DNA of 64,000 nucleotides, taken from positions 172,964,124 to 173,028,123 of the forward strand of contig JAVHZZ010000006.1 in NCBI GenBank assembly GCA_036250195.1, in the 5' to 3' direction. This stretch comes from Mixophyes australis (taxonomy: Eukaryota; Chordata; Amphibia; Anura; Limnodynastidae). Below, piece by piece: positions 45,201-59,200 of this stretch; position 1 is the stretch's first letter; every line of letters starts with the position of its first letter. The notes below the pieces were generated by a model that worked only from the letters and a program-made list of their open reading frames with translations, was not told the origin of the DNA and searched no databases. A program made the translations under genes and the position numbers.

Positions 45201-45769
45201 TCCCAGTCTACAATGAACACTCTGATTTTTCATGTTAGCCATACATCATGCAACATTTGCCCATTGTTGCAGGATGTGCCCCCAAATTACCACAATACCA
45301 GATAATAATCCTGTATAAATCAATAAGGTTTTTACTTCATATGGGTGAAGATGCAGTCGGAGAATGATCGCTTTCAAAGAAAGGGATGCAGCCTTTTGGT
45401 TCAAGAGCTGAACGGCTGGATGCTGTCCAAATTGTTCATCCGCGTTGGTCAAAATTGAATGTTGATGTCTCTTCGCTTTCAGGTTGAGCAGTAAAATCAG
45501 ACTATGTGTGGGAATCATAAGCCTACACATTTAGAATATAGAAAAAAGGGGGGGAAGGTTACCCAACATACCTCGCTAGACAGATTGTGGTATATTCTGA
45601 CTAAGCTGTTGAAATGTCGTTTAATCAATCAATCCCACAGCTAACCTAAACCTTCCCCCTTACAAATATGTTTTAATTATTTTGCTGTTTTCACTGCAGA
45701 AGGACAGCAAAGGTACTAGATTTTCTAGAAAAAAAACGAAAAAACACCCTAAAGACTTTGTACAACTTC
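42201..45769. other. No gene; scattered transposon-like scraps
   Basis: Near 43662 a CAGGCCTGGACAACCTGTGA sequence looks like a hAT-type terminus, without a visible partner end. Around 44290-44450 TATTTAAA and GTCTGTCCGTATACC look like an LTR promoter and start, also without a partner. The rest is AT-rich and unassigned. No coding region supported. Confidence 0.4.
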
Positions 45770-46383
45770 AAAATTATGATTCTAGGGGGCGTGGTCTGGC
45801 AGTCATATCAGCCAGACACGTTTTGGATGAGCTCTGTGGCAATTTCCCTGTTTTGAGCTCCCCATCGCTGTCCCTCTACTAGGGTCTGGACTGTTTTCAC
45901 TTCCCTGGCTCCTGGACCAACAATTGTATACCTTCTACTGAGCCTGCTCTGCCCCCCAGTGGCTGTTGTGTATTATTGTGGCTTTTATTTACTTCACCGG
46001 CTATTTGCCATATCCAAATATAACAGCTAATTACTGGCACAAAATGTGGCCACTTTCTCTGGGTGCCTTCTGGCACCACTGCTACCACACTAACCTTCTG
46101 ATTATTTACTGTAACCTCAAGAGCTTCTCTCCTCATCAGGGATATAAACCCCTAATGGGCTCTCCTTTCACAAAACAAGTTCTAACGGCCTGAGTGACTG
46201 TCTTCTACACGCACATAGGCTCTATGATTGCTGTGATGTGAATCCTCTCACTCTGCCCGGAATCCACCAGGCCCTCACCAAGTCTTCATAAATCATTATG
46301 CAGCAAATAACCCCCTCTGCATACCCCCATTTGTTCCTTTTGGCCTACAATCCCTGGGACTCTGATTTACTCCTCCCATCACC

Positions 46384-47000
46384 ATGTCTCAGAAGAACAA
46401 AAAACTAGCCAGCTGCTTCACTGCTAACTTCTTTAGAGTTAAGAATAAAGCCCCGCTTACAGAAACCATGCCATCTCGCCCTTCTGATACTGTTGAACTT
46501 GACCCTCAAATCCAGGCGATCATGACAAATCTTCTCAAAGGAGTGAAGGTGGCCCTAGTCAAAATTTCTCAAAAGCGCTTAATGACTTTAAATCTGAAAT
46601 TGCTTCCCTATGCACACGCACTGATGCTCTTGAAACAAAAACAGATGACCTCTGTCGCTCACAAGTGACTCTAAACAAGGAACTTTCACATTCATGTTTC
46701 AGGCTGAGGCTCAGAAAAAAAACAGATGGACTCCAAGAATCGCTCTCTATGCAATAACATTCGTGTTCAGAATGTCTTGGAGAAATTTCCTCTGTCAGAG
46801 CTCCAACCCTTTCTTACAAGCGCTTGACCCTCCCTGCTCCTGACTGGTCCAGGGCTTCCCGACGCCGAGTCCGTGACACAACCCCTTTCTGAGGCGCCCA
46901 CTGGGTCTGACACATCCTCTGCTCTCACTTCACCTGGTTAACTTGTTTCTATATTTGAAATGTACTGACACTGTGATGGATTTTTTCTTGGCTACAGATA
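46384..47000 (+). pseudogene. L1 ORF1 remnant
   Basis: ATG 46384 gives 94 residues (MSQKNKKLASCF, then PQIQAIMTNLLK). A shifted frame follows with FKSEIASLCTRTDALETKTD, the coiled-coil that trimerises ORF1p, an RNA-binding chaperone of LINE particles. The RNA-recognition and C-terminal domains are missing or unreadable before the next spacer, so an internal deletion is likely. Confidence 0.65.
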
Positions 47001-47644
47001 CCAGTCGACATTTCTCATCACTCTACACTGTTCATAATGTTTGCTATTATTGAAATTGTATTCTCATTATCTCTAAGTGTTGCTGATTATTCCTCTGCTC
47101 ACAGTGGGGTATTGTCCCACCGCTTCCCCCCTCATTCCCCTTTCCTCTCCCCCTCCTAAGTCCCCATTCTTCTTCTCTTTCCATCACCACTCCCATGGCC
47201 TTCCCTCTCCAATCGTAACCCTCCTCCCATACCTCCTCTCCCCCCTCCCTTTTTCTTTTTTCCTCTCCTGCTGCACAACCGCCCATATTTTTGGATAGCT
47301 TCCTGCTGCTAATTCTATGTTAAGTATTATGCCCAGTCTACTTTAGAGGGTCCACAGCCCGGGCAGTACATCCTGATGCTGCCATTCCAACCCCCAAGCA
47401 CTCTGTATGACTGGTATATTGCCTTCCAATGTTTCCTTGTATTATTTGTGGAACCCTCCAAAACTCCTGTATTAAAGGGTTGCCAAATAATTGGACTCCT
47501 CTCTCTCTCTTCTTCTCTTTCTCTCTCTTCTACTTGTGGCTCTTCTACCCCCCCCCCCCCCCCTTCTTCCAGATATTTGGTCTAATTATTTTCTTATTCT
47601 AGCAATCGGATCTTCTGACTCGCAGCTGACATATCACTACCTCC

Positions 47645-50600
47645 ATGGCCCTGAAACTCCTTTCTGTCAATATTGACATTCTCAATTCCCCCCGCAAACG
47701 TACAATAGTCCAGGGAGCTGCAGAAGAGAAAAAGTAGACATAGTCTTTCTTCAAGAGAATTATCTCAAAGGTACCCACACAGAACTCCAGTGTAAGCAAC
47801 ACTCTCATTCTTTCTTTGCCTCTGCAGATTGCTAAAAAAAAAAAGGGGGCAGCGATCCTTATTCATTACAAGGTGTCAACTCTCCACTACTTACTCAGAA
47901 CATGGCAGGTATGATGTTAGGTACTCTCCATTCCACAGTTATTACACTGGTATCGATCTATGGCCTCAACCAGGGTCAAGGCCCGTTTTTATCTAGATTG
48001 TTCCGATACATTGAGCATTTGACCAAGGGTCACATTATCTTGGTAGGCGATTTTAATATTACCCTAGACCCCGTTGTTAGACAGATCCTCCCTCTCTCCA
48101 CAAAAATATGCACGCTCTTCCATATAAGGATTCCTCTGCCTTGTCTGCCTTGTTAAAGCAACAATCCCTTCATGACACCTGGCACCTGAAGAACTCCACT
48201 GCCAAGGACTATACCCACTATTCACCCCCTCATCTACACGACCATGCATGTGGGGATTACCTCACTTTCCTCGACAGATCATTCTTAATTTGTCACAAAA
48301 ATATCCATGTGCACTTAGGTGGCGTCTGACTGACTCTCTTCTGCTGAATGCCACTGCCTTTTCTGACAGCGTTCTCTGATTGTTTGCAAAAGAACTCCTC
48401 CCAGGAAGTTGCTCCGAGTGTCTTGTGGGAGGCTCATAGCGCCCCATTTGTGGTCAACTTATAAGCACAACCTCACAAAAAGGACGCTGCCAACAGAAGT
48501 CTTTTATCTTGAGCAACGCATTTCCACCCTCTTGACGCAACACAAGCAACATCCTGACCCAACCCTGCTGTCACAGATTTATTCCCAGAGGGGTCAACTA
48601 AACATCCTACTATAAGGCAGAGCAGCCTCCCTTCTGCAAAAACCTCAACAGCACTTTTATAATAAGGCAGACAAATGGACTCTTTCCTTGCCTGGAAGCA
48701 TCAGCAGAAACGAGCCCAGGAACTCATCAAAAACTACACCAACAGTTCACTAATACTGCCATCTACGACCACCTAGACATTGGTAACGACTTCAGAGAAT
48801 TCTTGGCCTTTCTATATAACCTTCCTAACCATCCACCACCAGGAGGCCTTCTGCCAGATACAATGGAGTCATATTTAGCCGACACTCCTCTACCCACACT
48901 CACTCTGCCCCAGTTCTCTCACTTTTATGGAGATATTACCTCAGTAGAAGTCACAGCAGACAAAAAATCCCTAAAACCTTCCTCTGCCCCTGACCCGGAT
49001 AGTTTCACATTATAAAAAATGTGTTGACACCTGATGACCTTCTTTATTTGAATACTAGAAGGGGCATCCTTTGACTCAGCCACTACCCTTGCCAACATAG
49101 TGGTCATCGTGAAACCCGGGAAAGACCACATGCATTGTTTGGACTACTGACCCATTTCCCTACTTAATGTAGACTTAAAACTAAATGCTAAGATTCTGGC
49201 CACTATGCTCAATCCCCTACTTCCCACCCTCATCCACTTCAAGTCGGATTCTTACCATGGAGAAAGGCCTCCAAGAACACTAATCCCTTCTCTGATAATG
49301 GCGTTGGACGCTGAAAAAATGTTCAATCACATCTCTTGGCCATTCATGTGTGGAGACCTTGGGTCGATGGGTTTCGCTGGCAGGTTTTTTGATGGGAGTC
49401 ATGGCTGTCTATCAATCCCCTTTGCCACGGTGTCAGCTAATGGCCTAACCTCCCAGCCCTTTAATATTGCTAATGGCACATGCCATAGATGCCCTTCTCC
49501 CCCCTAATTTTTGCCCTCATTATTGACCAGCAGGCTGCCAGGATTCGAGCCAATAAAGCCATTTCGGGCATTAGAGTTGGCTCCACAGAAACTAAATAAA
49601 CCTTCTACACAGATGATGTCCTGGTAAGCATACCTCATTCAGTCTACTCCCTTCTCCCCCTCTTATCCGAACTTGACACTTGTGGCTATTTCTCAGGATA
49701 CAAAATAAATCCAGACAAAACAGAGTCTTTAGACTTCTACATTCCCCAACCTGAAAAATCGCTCTGAGAACACAGATTCCCATCTACCTGGCGGCTACAG
49801 AAGCTAAAATACTTGGGTGTTTATCTCATCAAAAATCATCACCAGCTTTCAGGCCAACTTCCCCCGCACTTTATCTCAAATAAAATTAGACCTTACTTCT
49901 TGGTCTCATCAGTTAATTTCCTGGATAGGCTGTATTAAAGCTGTTAAAATGAACATTCTCCTGCAGCTTTTATATTTCCTCCTAGCACTCCCCATCCGCA
50001 TACCTCCCTATGTTTTCAAATTTCTCCAGCATGAAACATTCAAATTTTTTTGGGCATGCAGGTGACCACGCATACGGCTCCAAGTTTTTCAGAGGTTTTC
50101 CCTAGGTGACCACCTCGGTATTCCAAATTTTATACAATACTATCTCTTGGCCCAACTCGCTCAATGTGTCTTGTGGAACAGTCCTACAACCTCTGGGGTT
50201 TGGGTTTCCGTCAAGGCTGAGGGTCTGGGCTGCTTTCCTCTGCTTCCTATCTCTGGCTCCCAAGGGTTTGCCATCCCAAACTGTTTCTGGCACACCCCAC
50301 GATTTCATACTCCCTAGCTAACTGGGACATTAGACTGTTTGGCCTTTCACCGCATCCGACCACAGTAGTCCCCCTCTTTAATTCCCCTTAATTCCCAACA
50401 GGCTTGCTACCAGCTGCCTTTTCTCCTTGGCATACCCATCATACCAGGTATCTAAATGATTTCTCTTTCAGTGTCACATTTCCTGAATTCTCTGACATCC
50501 AAACAGCAATCGGGCTACCGACCCGCTCATTCTACCAATGCCTACAGATATGCAATCTACATACTACGGTTAAATGGCGTCTGACCACCTGCCTTCTCAC

Positions 50601-51130
50601 TACCATGGAGACATTGTGCCTGAGACGAGCATCCACTCCTAGTTTTATCTTATCGACCGCCCTGTCCCGTGATCCCCATGAAGTAGCTTGGGAGCATGAC
50701 TTGGGTGACCCGCTCGACGATGATCACTGGACTGAAATCTCGGACAACACTGCCACTAGCTCGATTTGTGTCCATATAAAAAAATACAAACTCCTCTTCT
50801 GTTGGTATTATGTCCCTACTCATCTCCATAAAATGTTGCCAGACGCTGGCGTGCATGTTCTGGCGTGGGCACATTTCTACATATATGGTGGGATTTCCCA
50901 AAACTAACCCTGTTTTTGCAAGACATTAAATTCCTGTTGGAGTCTATAATTCAGATTGCCTTCCTGTTGGAACCAAAAGTCTGCCTCCTGCCTTTGGGAC
51001 TCTCCTATGTCTCCCGAACACCAGAACAAACTAACCCGCCACATTATTTCAGCCACCCACTGCTACCTACTGGAAGCATACTGCCCCCCACCACCACTGT
51101 CATTACCAGAATATAGCATGTTCACTGCAT
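47645..51130 (+). pseudogene. L1 ORF2 remnant (endonuclease and reverse transcriptase)
   Basis: From ATG 47645 (MALKLLSVNIDILNSPRKR), in several frames: endonuclease VFLQENYLKGTH region (about 47745) and LVGDFNITLDP (48040-48072). RT parts are PSSAPDPDSF (48980), LNAKILATMLNPLLP (49180), LDAEKMFN (49290-49315), a degraded GTRQG box, YTDDVL (49605-49622), YKINPDKTESL (49700) and WIGCIKAVKMNILLQLLY (49920-49980). C-terminal YKLLFCWYYVP is near 50785. At least ten lesions; not functional. Confidence 0.85.
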
Positions 51131-51623
51131 GGAATTCATAACAAGCATCATTAACAATTCTTCCAAACCCATTAATAAAGTGTAGGACCCATGGATATCC
51201 TACTTTCAATACTGCTCCACTTTTTTCTAACGCAAACACCACTCTTACTCACTGCCATCCCTTCCCTCCTCCTCCCTCTTCTCCCAAAGCGGTTCTTGCC
51301 ACGCTGCCCTCCCTTTCCTTTCTTTCTCTCTACCTGCATCTTTTCTCCTTTAATTCTCAGTCATTTCCTTCTCTCTGACTGTCACTCCTATTTCTCTTCT
51401 CTTGCTCCTTTTCTACTCTTTCCTTTTTCGCAATCTCTGCCAAAAAACAAAACCCCTCTGGTCATCTATGTTTCGTGCATTTGTTTGACCTGATTATTGC
51501 ACTTTGAGTTCTTTATGTATTTGTACATGTTTGTGCCATTTCTCACTGCAACACCACGTTGTCAGCTTTCTATTTTATGACTGTTAATAAAAACACGTTT
51601 TGAAAAACAAAATTCTGATTCTA

Positions 51624-53639
51624 TTTGATAGCGGCACCCGTTTACAAAATTCTTCAGTATTTAGTCTGATTGTATGTGTTAAATAGCTAATTGTTATCAC
51701 AACAATCAGCTGAAGTTGTAATTTCCACAGGACAGGACACATCTCATGGTGGACGACACATGAGCTGATCTTGCTACTCTATAGACTCAGGGCCATCTTT
51801 TCCATTGGGCACGATGGGCAGCTGCCCGGGGGCCCCATGGGCAAGGGGGCCCCATAGGCACAGCTCTTAATGAGAATAAATAATCCTGCAAAAGAAAAAA
51901 AACCTGCAAAAAAAACCTACAAGGGTCACTGAGCAAGTACATCTATCTATCTCTATCTCTATATTCCTATCAATACAAATTGAACTCACAAAATGTTTGT
52001 TGTCACATCCCAATCTAAACATTCAGTGTTGGGTGTGATATTAAAAGTCAAACCCAATACCAATATATTACTTACCAGTGGTCCAGTGTTCACAGCGTTG
52101 CAGTGGAATTATCCTGTAAGTTGATTATCTTTTTATGCACCGATAAGTATTTGGTAAAACTGGAATCAAATAAAGTGTATGTAGCATTGGTGTAGTGTAC
52201 ATTTCATTAACAGATCACATTGGAAATGGAAATGGATTTCCGTTTTGTTTTTTCAGGTTGATGTGTGAAAAGTTCTAATACAGTGAATCTTCTGCCTCTA
52301 GATAAGAAATGTGATTTTTATGACCTGCAGACCTGTGTTACAAGAAAAGTACATTCCAATGCAACGCACTCCAGTACTACGAGTTCTTTTATTTAATAAC
52401 TCAGAGCAGAGGAGTCTGGACAAAAATGATTTTGTATTGTTGTCGAGTGTTATTGCTGCATTATACTGTGATGAGATGTCTGCTCTACATCTGTCTCTGA
52501 TGAGTTCTGGAGAGGGGGAATGGGGGGGTGAATAGTACATGCTTTCTAAGCTATCCTGCTCTTCACATGGAGCTTTATAGGATTCTAAATCTACAAAGAT
52601 CTGGAGTATAGCACGGCTCTTCCCCAAAATAAATCCACATCGTTATGCAAGTTATATAAGAATTATACAAGAATTATAAGGATTAAGAATTATAATCTAT
52701 GAATGGAACTTTCCAGGTCAGTCTTACATGAAGAAAGAGCATACTATATGCAAATAGTATAAGACTGCTGTAACTAATGAGATATCTGCTCTCACACATC
52801 TGAGTCATTGCCATAGGTAGCACATTTGTGTTGCTGTTTGTTGCCAGTTATCATATATGCTTCCATTGTTTCTTATTTACTACAAACAGATGACCTTTTC
52901 TGATGTGTTTGTGTCAAGTTTGAGCATAGTCATCCTACTTCCTGAAGAGGCAGCTGAAACGGTGCCCTCTTTATGCCTAAATCAATTAAAAGTCTATAAT
53001 TCAGACTTTTGAGGCAAAATACCCACAACACTTGCTACCAGATAGCCGTGGACAACAGTTGACTGCAGAGAGTGAGGTTAAAAGTGCAATGACCCAATGT
53101 CCTTGTCCTATTCAGAGTCACCAAGTCTTATATTTTCCCATTCTACCATATGCTCAATTCACAGGATAATACCATTATTTAAAAGTAGTAATTAAAAAGT
53201 GGCACATTGATTCCAGTGTCTACTGTACAAAACGTTTTTTTCCACCCAATACTAACCATTTAGAGTGTCAGTCCCAAGAACCTGCCCTGTACATGCAAAC
53301 CCCCAGCACTGCAAATGAGCAAATAACATGAGCCAACATCCAATTTTAATCAGATTATCGGTACCGCTGTCATTTTTTTTGTGCCAATCATAGAACCAGT
53401 CCTAAAACATTTGTCTAAGTTGCTATTTTGTAGGGCTACCTCTTGTATGAATAGAATAGGTGGTAAATATTCCATACAGCTTTTCATAAGAGCCTCTTTT
53501 TTTAAATTTAATTACACAAAATACATATTATTTAATACAAATACTTTATTTGTCTTGGAGCAGAAGATACAAGTGACTTGGAGGTCTATTTTTTAGGATT
53601 TGGCGATAGGTGATTTTCTAGAAAATAATAAAGTCTCTG
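51624..53639. other. Unassigned; hAT-like end near 51788
   Basis: CAGGGCCATCTTTTCCATTG at 51788 followed by GGGCAGCTGCCCGGGGGCCC resembles the left end of a common dispersed hAT-type repeat, without a matching right end. The remainder, including short frames at 52298-52627, shows no family motif. Confidence 0.35.
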
Positions 53640-54121
53640 GAGATTGATTTGTAGTATTGAGATTGTGCATGCATATCTAAAATTTACTGATTTTCCTCCT
53701 CAAGCAATTCTCTGGGTTTCTTTTTTTCCCCCATGCTCACTGCAGTATAAGCAGTGACACAAAACAAGGAATAAGTCCTTTTCTATATTCAAGAGTGATT
53801 TTTACATTGCAGACACCTGATACTCACCACAGGTGAGTTCAGTTTCAAAGTGAAAGAGCATCACCTGCTTGAAATCTAATTATTTCTAACTACTGTACTT
53901 CTAAAAGGTGCCAATAATTTTGTCCAGTCCACTTAAGGATTTCTATGTGGAATAAGCTATAGCTTAGTAATTGTTTTGGCTTTTTGTATTTAATTTCACT
54001 GAAACCAAAGAAATACAAATGTGGATATCAAATTTTTTTTTATTTGAACAATTTTCTGGAACAAATGCTGCATTATTAGAAAACAACTGCAAGGATGTCA
54101 AAATTTTTGGCCACAACTGTA
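53640..54121 (+). mobile_element. Tc1/mariner-like 3' tails, two fragments
   Basis: 53820-53935 carries CACAGGTGAGTTCAGT, GCATCACCTGCTTGAA and GGTGCCAATAATTTTGTCCA, words typical of Tc1-like 3' regions. 53985-54121 carries a second type ending AATTTTTGGCCACAACTGTA at a TA dinucleotide. No transposase frame remains and the left TIR of neither was found. Confidence 0.45.
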
Positions 54122-54689
54122 TAGAGCAAAGCCCTATTCCAGTGAAAAACACCCCTTTTTACCCTATGATAAAGAGGTAGGACTTTTCACCCTGCGTTAA
54201 ATGGAGCTGTTGGTTCCTAAATCATGAGATACACTAATCATCCCTTATTTAATATCTATCCCTAGCTTGACATACAAAAGAATTTTATTTCTCAAATAAA
54301 ATAAAAAACACCACAGGGGGCATTTGTGAAAATGCTGTAACCCATAGCAGGGAATAGGGTTGTGATTTTATTTTTAAATTCACTTAAAAAATGAAAGATA
54401 GCATCTTGAATGCTATGGTTTACAGAACCTTTTTCCCATGGACTAGACTTTGAAAAATGGCCCTCAATATTGGGACATTCTGAGAGAAACCACAGTTTGA
54501 CCATCAGCATGGTTAATGGAAGAATATTCTTAGAAACCAAACAGACTGGCACTAGTGGCAGAACAAGATAACATAGGGCACCAGTGCAGGAATATTATTG
54601 AGGCCCCACCTAGTCCCATGAGATGTTCTGCAATTGTATTGTAAGTATGTGTAGAACACTGATAGGAAATTAAAAGGGAGAAAACGAAA
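54122..54689. other. Unassigned DNA
   Basis: No gene, transposon end or repeat recognised. Confidence 0.4.
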
Positions 54690-55015
54690 GTTTACAGAAA
54701 TATATGATCTGCAAACTCTACTTGTTCTGTTGAACAGGAGATTGCCACCTAGCATCAGCTAGTGACGATGTAGTGATGACAATCTCCCAAAGACCATGCT
54801 GACATGAAGAATTCTGTGATTCTTTTTTTGTGTGTGTTACAGAGTTCTAAGCACCGGCTCATGCAATCGGCAGAACCATATGCCAAGATACCATGTGCTT
54901 AGCCTGTCAGATTTTCTGGAAGACTAAAGATGGCAGGAGAGCTAGAACAGAAATAAAATAGGTAGGTAACATATTAGCAACTTTAAGAGGACTTTCTGCA
55001 ATGCATTCTAAATAT
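54690..55015 (+). repeat. Left arm of an 8-kb-spaced inverted repeat pair
   Basis: Matches 63270-63612 in inverted orientation. Shared blocks are ATATGATCTGCAAACTCTA-like, CACCTAGCATCAGCTAGTG, CTCCCAAAGA then CATGCTGACATGA, CAGATTTTCTGGAAGACT and AAGAGGACTTTCTGCAATGC. Moderate divergence; unknown dispersed repeat. Confidence 0.75.
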
Positions 55016-55029
55016 ACTAAAAATGTATT

Positions 55030-56154
55030 ATAAATGAAAGGTAATAATAATAATCCATGGGACCATAATATGTATAAGGGAACATTCAGCACTACTAGTG
55101 GACAGTGCTAAGGCCAATAAAGAGGCCAATTTCACATAAAGTAGGTTTATAGACAAGGAGAGGTTGTTGAGGGACTCTAGGTAAAATGTCAATATCCCAA
55201 GTATTAGAGTACTTGGGTACTATTTTCCTGAAAAGTGACTCCTCTTTTATGAGCCTCCTATATAGTTGCCCATATTCTTCCATCAAGTAAAGAATTAGTA
55301 TGCTAATGCCAAGCCACATAGTCTGAGCATGGACATTATCAATCCCTCATAAAACTTTTTAGTCAAGAAATCAAGGGCTGAACTCACCTCAAACTGAGCA
55401 GATGACCGACACAAACAACTTCTTGCTTGGAAAAATGGTGCTTTAAATTGTTCATGTCACAAATAGCACAGCAGACTTTTGTCAGGATGACACCAGGAAA
55501 CCCTTCCGTTCTGGATATTGTCAAGCAGGTAGCTTCTTCCATCCACTCTATTGGACATGCAACTCACTCTTCCTATCCCTGCAGGGGGCGCTTGTCCCTT
55601 CAAGAGCCTGTGATTGCTCAACAGTTTTTTAATGGCAGAGAGGGCTTAACCTTCCTGCCAGTGATAGCATTTATTCCTGCATTCATGAGCCTGCTGCGTT
55701 GCTGTATTTCCTGTCTGCTGTCGTCTCAACCTATGGTTTTGTATCTGGACCTCCTTTATTAGCTGCCTGCCCTGACCATTTGGCTTGGTTCTGGTTATCC
55801 CTGTTCACCACCTGCCTCGACCATTTGCATCCTCTCCGGTTAGTCTTTGGTTTACCACCTGGTGTTCCATTACTCAGTCCTGTTTGGACTCTATTCCTAT
55901 ACTGAATTTGGTCTACATATCTCCGTGTTACCAGAGGTGCTGCTGTTATGAACTACAGACATTGCACTACAGGAGTTACTCTCCATCACCTTTTTGATCA
56001 CCTTTACCTGCTACACTGACTTTATATTCCTGCCCCAAACCTTTCATCTTGCTGGTCATTGTTTGTTTCCTTTGAACTGTGCTTTGTTTTATTGCTGTGC
56101 CTTGGACATTCAGCTACCAATGTTCTTCAGCCATCCGATCCTATGTTTCAATGA
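55030..56154. other. Possible LTR-like segment 55550-56150
   Basis: A C/T-rich stretch with CCTGCCCTGACCATTTGGCT, CTGCCTCGACCATTTG and GTCCTGTTTGGACTC resembles the R/U5 part of frog gypsy LTRs. No LTR ends or promoter were located. 55030-55550 has nothing recognised. Confidence 0.3.
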
Positions 56155-56299
56155 TTTTTTTATTTATTTATTTTCACATATATATTCTTTTTTTCAATTT
56201 TTTCATGCAAGAAAACAGAGTAACAATGAAAAAGTTATAAAAAGTATAAGTGCATTTACATAGACATCTCTGTTAACCTACAATGTATATCAGGCACAT

Positions 56300-59200
56300 A
56301 AAAAGTAGAAACAGATAACCAAGTGGGGTGGAATCTGGTGATCAAGAGGCGAGGAGACAGAAACAGAAGGGAAAAAACAAGAAGGGTAGGAGGAGAGGGA
56401 AAAATTGGGCGAGCATAATGTAAAATTATGAGTTTGACAAATGGATTTGATAAGAAGAACCTATTATAGCGGACACCGGGTGCAACGTAACGTCAATGGT
56501 GCTGAATATGAAATCAGCCTAAGGAAGGAAATATGATTTATATGTACGGGTATCCTTAAACTCCACCCAAGGAAACCAGGTAGAAGATAACTCATGGAGA
56601 TTATCTAGGCCTAATAGACTAAGTTCATCCATAGAGAAAAATTGATTCTGTTAAACGAATCTGTAATAGAGGGAGGAGAGGTGGACTTCCAGTGTAGGGG
56701 AATGATTGCCTTTGCAGAGTTATTCAGATGTTTTATAAGAGACTTTTTGTAGGTGGGGATTAAGGAATTGGGGAGTGAGAGAAGCCCAAATGAAGAATCA
56801 TCTGGAATCTCTGATCCTATGATTTATTTAGATAAATTGATCACTGTTTTCCAATATGCACCAAGTTTAGGCCAGTTCCACCATATGTGTAGGACAGTTA
56901 CTGGACTCAAGCTGCACCTCCAGCAGAATGCAGAGACCTCGGGGAGAATTTGTGGATTTGGGTAGGAGTCAAATACCAATGTGATACAAGCTTAAATTGG
57001 GTCTCAACTACTGATAGGCTGAGGGACTTCGCATGTGCGGCCAAAAATATCTCCTGCTATTCATTATCGGTCAGGGGTCTAGGTAAGTCTCAGTTCCAGG
57101 CATTTGCAAATTGCAAAACTGAATGAGACACATCATCTAAGAACATTTTATATAGGATGGCAATGGAGTGCCTGGGAGCCATAGGTGCCATACACAGGAA
57201 GTGATAAAGTGTCTTAAATGGAAATAGGCCCTTTTGTTCTCGGGAAAATAAAGCAAACTTCTCCTTTAATTCAAGGAATGAGTACATACCACCACCACCA
57301 ACCAGCTGACCAACTCTAGTCTCTCTCCACAGCCATAATCCAAGATGCTAATGAAGACCAGTGTAAGCCCGGAAGAAAATCAGAGTTGCAGACAAAAGGT
57401 GTAAGTGGGGAAAAATTGGGGGAAACATTACTCTGAACTGGCAACTGTCTCCAGCAATCGAGTGTTTATCCTATTGTGGGATGTGAGATTTTGGGAAGTT
57501 TAGAAAACCATGGCAAGATGTGGAGTGAATTTGTAGAATGGGAACTTTCTAACAACATCCATTGTTTCTCCCCCCCCTGACGACGACCAATCCTAGATTC
57601 TCTAGAGTGTTATGGATTTATAATAAAGGGAAAGCAGAGGTAATTGCAAGCCTTGTCTATCTCTCCGTCTGTATTGTACATGTCTACATCTGGGACTTTT
57701 GCCACCACCCCCCCAGACAAAGTCCCAGATAATTTTCAGTAAGTCTGTCAGAAACTTTGGTGGAATCTTGATGGGAACTGTCTGCATTATATAAATAAGG
57801 CTGGGAAGGACGTTCATTTTAATCATGTTTATTCTGCCCAACCATGAAAAACCTTTGGATCTCCATTGTAGGGGCAAAAAATATAGGCTAAATAATCTAG
57901 AAATATATGAGGGGATGCGGACACCCAGATGTTTACACTGTGACAGGTGCTAAGTAAATATTAATGATGTCGGAAGGGTAACATTTAATTGATCAGGGAT
58001 ATTCAAGTCTAAAGCAATTTATTTAGTATAGTTTAGCTTAAAATTAGAGAGTTGTCCATATTCTTTAAATTCATCAATTAAGTTAGATAGTGTAGTGATT
58101 GTCAAGTGGTAATAGCTAGGAAGTTGTCTGTGAACATAGCCAGCTTAATTTCCTTAGAGTGGACATGTAAGCCTTTAATGTTTTGGTTTAGATAGATAGT
58201 TCTGGCTAATGCTTCCATATACAGCCCAAAAACCAAGGGAGACAATGGACAGCCCTGCCTGGTACCATTAGCAATATATATAGGCTCTGAAACACCTCCA
58301 TTTATTCTGAATCTGGCCTTGGGGAGTTATATAATGCTAGGATTCTCTGGAGGCAGGAAGAACCCAGACCCATCTACTACAGTGCCCGTCATAAATATCC
58401 TGCCTACTCGGTGGCAAGCTTTGTCCACATCAGTGAAAAACAGTAGGGCTTGAATCTTATTGACTGAAATATGATGAATAAGATCAGCAGCGATGAAGAG
58501 GTTAACTCCTGGCCGTAGGCGCCAGGAATGTTAAAACGTGTGTGTATGTGTTAAATGTATATAAAATGAATAAAATATGTGTATAAATAAATCAAAGTAC
58601 TGACCTGGTCTGTGGTGGTCGGTCAGCAGCCCTAAGGGACTTACAGAGCAGCCTCTTTCTGGGCCTCTTTTTGTTGTTTAAGGAAGGATCCCATTTGAAT
58701 GCATTATCCTCTTATTACACACTTATGTGCTTCCCCAATAGTAATCTTGGATTGGTCACCAATATCATTCAAAGATATATAATCTGTCAAATCTTCCTCT
58801 AGCTGGGATTTACAATAGGTGAGTTGCCAAGTCCAATTCCTATGTTGAGAATCCATTGCCGATAGAGTCATATAAACTGGCGCATGGTCAGACCATGTGA
58901 TTTAACCAATTTCAAATTTCATTAGAAGGTGAAGATATCTATCTCCCAGGAAAAGGTAATAAATCCATCTATAAATATAGTGGACGTGGGGAAAATACAT
59001 AATTGTCCCTGTCGTCTGGATCTGTGAGCCTCCAAGTATCAGTTAGCTGGAAGGTCGTGGAGCATTCATCTAATCCATCCTCCTGGAATCCCTCTGCGGC
59101 ATCTTGTTTGATACATTTGATGAGTCTAAGGGTGGGTCTAAAGTCCAATTAATATCTCCCCCATAACTATTACAACTTCCTGCTAGTGTGCTGTAGTGTT

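Larger units (their letters stand above)
45785..51608 (+). mobile_element. Full-span L1-clade LINE, 5.8 kb, 15-bp TSD
   Basis: Target duplications AAAATTATGATTCTA (45770-45784) and AAAATTCTGATTCTA (51609-51623) differ at one base. The element starts GGGGGCGTGGTCTGG, a GC-rich 5' UTR head, then has ORF1 (46384), a pyrimidine-rich spacer (47100-47280 and 47495-47580), ORF2 (47645) and a C/T-rich 3' UTR ending AATAAAAACACG and a short A-rich tail. Both ORFs are broken, so it is a dead but complete-length insertion. Confidence 0.9.

Noticed and set aside
47047..47286. Gly/Glu-rich minus-strand frame
   Set aside because: Opposite strand of the pyrimidine-rich spacer between the L1 ORFs.
51191..51493. 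Leu/Pro-rich frame as a membrane protein
   Set aside because: It is the C/T-rich 3' UTR of the L1; low-complexity translation.
52942..52980. CTGAAGA...GAAACGG resembling a hammerhead
   Set aside because: Stem II cannot form properly and there is no stem I. Likely chance or a very decayed relic.
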